Assembly (NCBI GenBank): GCA_024225445.1
Contig: JAAEMP010000199.1
Location: forward strand, 1-56,946
Direction of reading: 5' to 3'
Source: Hyphomicrobiales bacterium
Lineage (GTDB): Bacteria > Pseudomonadota > Alphaproteobacteria > Rhizobiales > Rhizobiaceae
DNA: 56,946 bases
In this document: piece by piece, positions 56,839 to 56,946 of the stretch
Numbering within the stretch: the stretch's first letter is position 1
How the letters are laid out: each line of letters starts with the position of its first letter
Notes under the pieces: generated by a model
Seen by the model: the letters and a program-made list of their open reading frames with translations, nothing else
Told to the model about the DNA's origin: nothing
Databases searched by the model: none
Program-made: the position numbers and the translations under genes

Positions 56839-56946
56839 TCAGATCACCACCAGATCACGCGGCACATCGGCGAGCAATTCGGCTCCATTTTCACCAATCA
56901 CAAGGCTTTCAGTTACCTCAAGCCCCCAGCCATCCAGCCACAAACC
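56839..56946 (-). CDS. M24 family metallopeptidase (Xaa-Pro dipeptidase-like), C-terminal end only
   Basis: The last 35 codons of a gene that begins outside the window. The visible residues are GLWLDGWGLEVTESLVIGEN and then GAELLADVPRDLVVI before the TGA. The Glu in EVTESLVI, the run after it and the PRDL ending are like the C-terminus of M24 creatinase/prolidase-type enzymes. Two bases separate its stop from the argE-like start, so they form one operon. Too little is present to name the substrate; a DoeA-like hydrolase is one option. Confidence 0.6.
   Translation of the reverse strand, partial: GLWLDGWGLEVTESLVIGENGAELLADVPRDLVVI

Overview
The window reads as chromosomal DNA of an alphaproteobacterium, most like the Hyphomicrobiales (Rhizobiales). 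The 16S fragment has alphaproteobacterial character, and several gene orders are ones I know from that group: lysC-ptsP-prfA-prmC-DUF4167-clpB; helicase-S4-fdxA-carD; cobT-cobS-DnaJ-like-bolA; xerD-accA; secA-PPIase-argJ-GNAT-mutT; and comF-grxC-nitrilase-DUF1178. Base composition is moderate (mid-40s % GC by eye), lower than in most cultured Rhizobiales. The genus cannot be named from this sequence alone. Almost all of the window is housekeeping core. There is no prophage, CRISPR array or intact transposase.

Layout: 1-377 is the 5' part of a 16S rRNA gene on the minus strand, running off the window, with its leader, boxA and promoter at 656-865. An M23 envelope peptidase follows on the plus strand. 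Positions 3064-8589 hold a tightly overlapped four-gene minus-strand operon: a GltD-like iron-sulfur flavoprotein, a second FAD oxidoreductase, and the fused gamma-alpha and beta subunits of a 2-oxoacid:acceptor oxidoreductase. It is the least ordinary metabolic unit here. Positions 8754-18758 hold clpB, DUF4167, prmC, prfA, ptsP and lysC. ubiG, carD, fdxA, an S4 protein and a Suv3-like helicase follow to 24706. Positions 24781-31975 hold a DUF3108 protein, rpmB, a queuosine-precursor transporter with a probable preQ1-I riboswitch, a phytase-like protein, cobT, cobS, a J-domain protein and bolA.

Positions 32065-35040 are a CNNM/CorC-type membrane protein with aroB and aroK. Positions 35300-43630 hold a small membrane protein, xerD, accA, an L,D-transpeptidase lipoprotein, a TIGR02117 protein, secA and a periplasmic PPIase. 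Positions 43997-50642 hold argJ, a GNAT, mutT, two tiny pilin-like genes (one a clear Flp pilin), a methyltransferase, comF, grxC, a nitrilase-family hydrolase and DUF1178. The right end holds an M48 lipoprotein, ugd, tRNA-Arg(CCT), an OmpA lipoprotein, a Tat-type L,D-transpeptidase, an argE-like deacetylase and the tail of an M24 peptidase gene.

The most interesting non-coding signal is a dispersed repeat family with ends reading TAGAG(CA). One copy at 14852-15178 is a 327-bp element with 34-bp terminal inverted repeats and TA at each edge, as in IS630/mariner-type MITEs. The ends of this family, or of a look-alike 73-bp palindrome at secA, supply the TAG stop codon of five genes: the M23 peptidase, ptsP, the PPIase, the DUF1178 gene and secA. 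A related sequence contains the presumed accA start codon. The second signal is the yhhQ leader, which can fold as a preQ1-I-type pseudoknot holding both the ribosome-binding site and the start codon.
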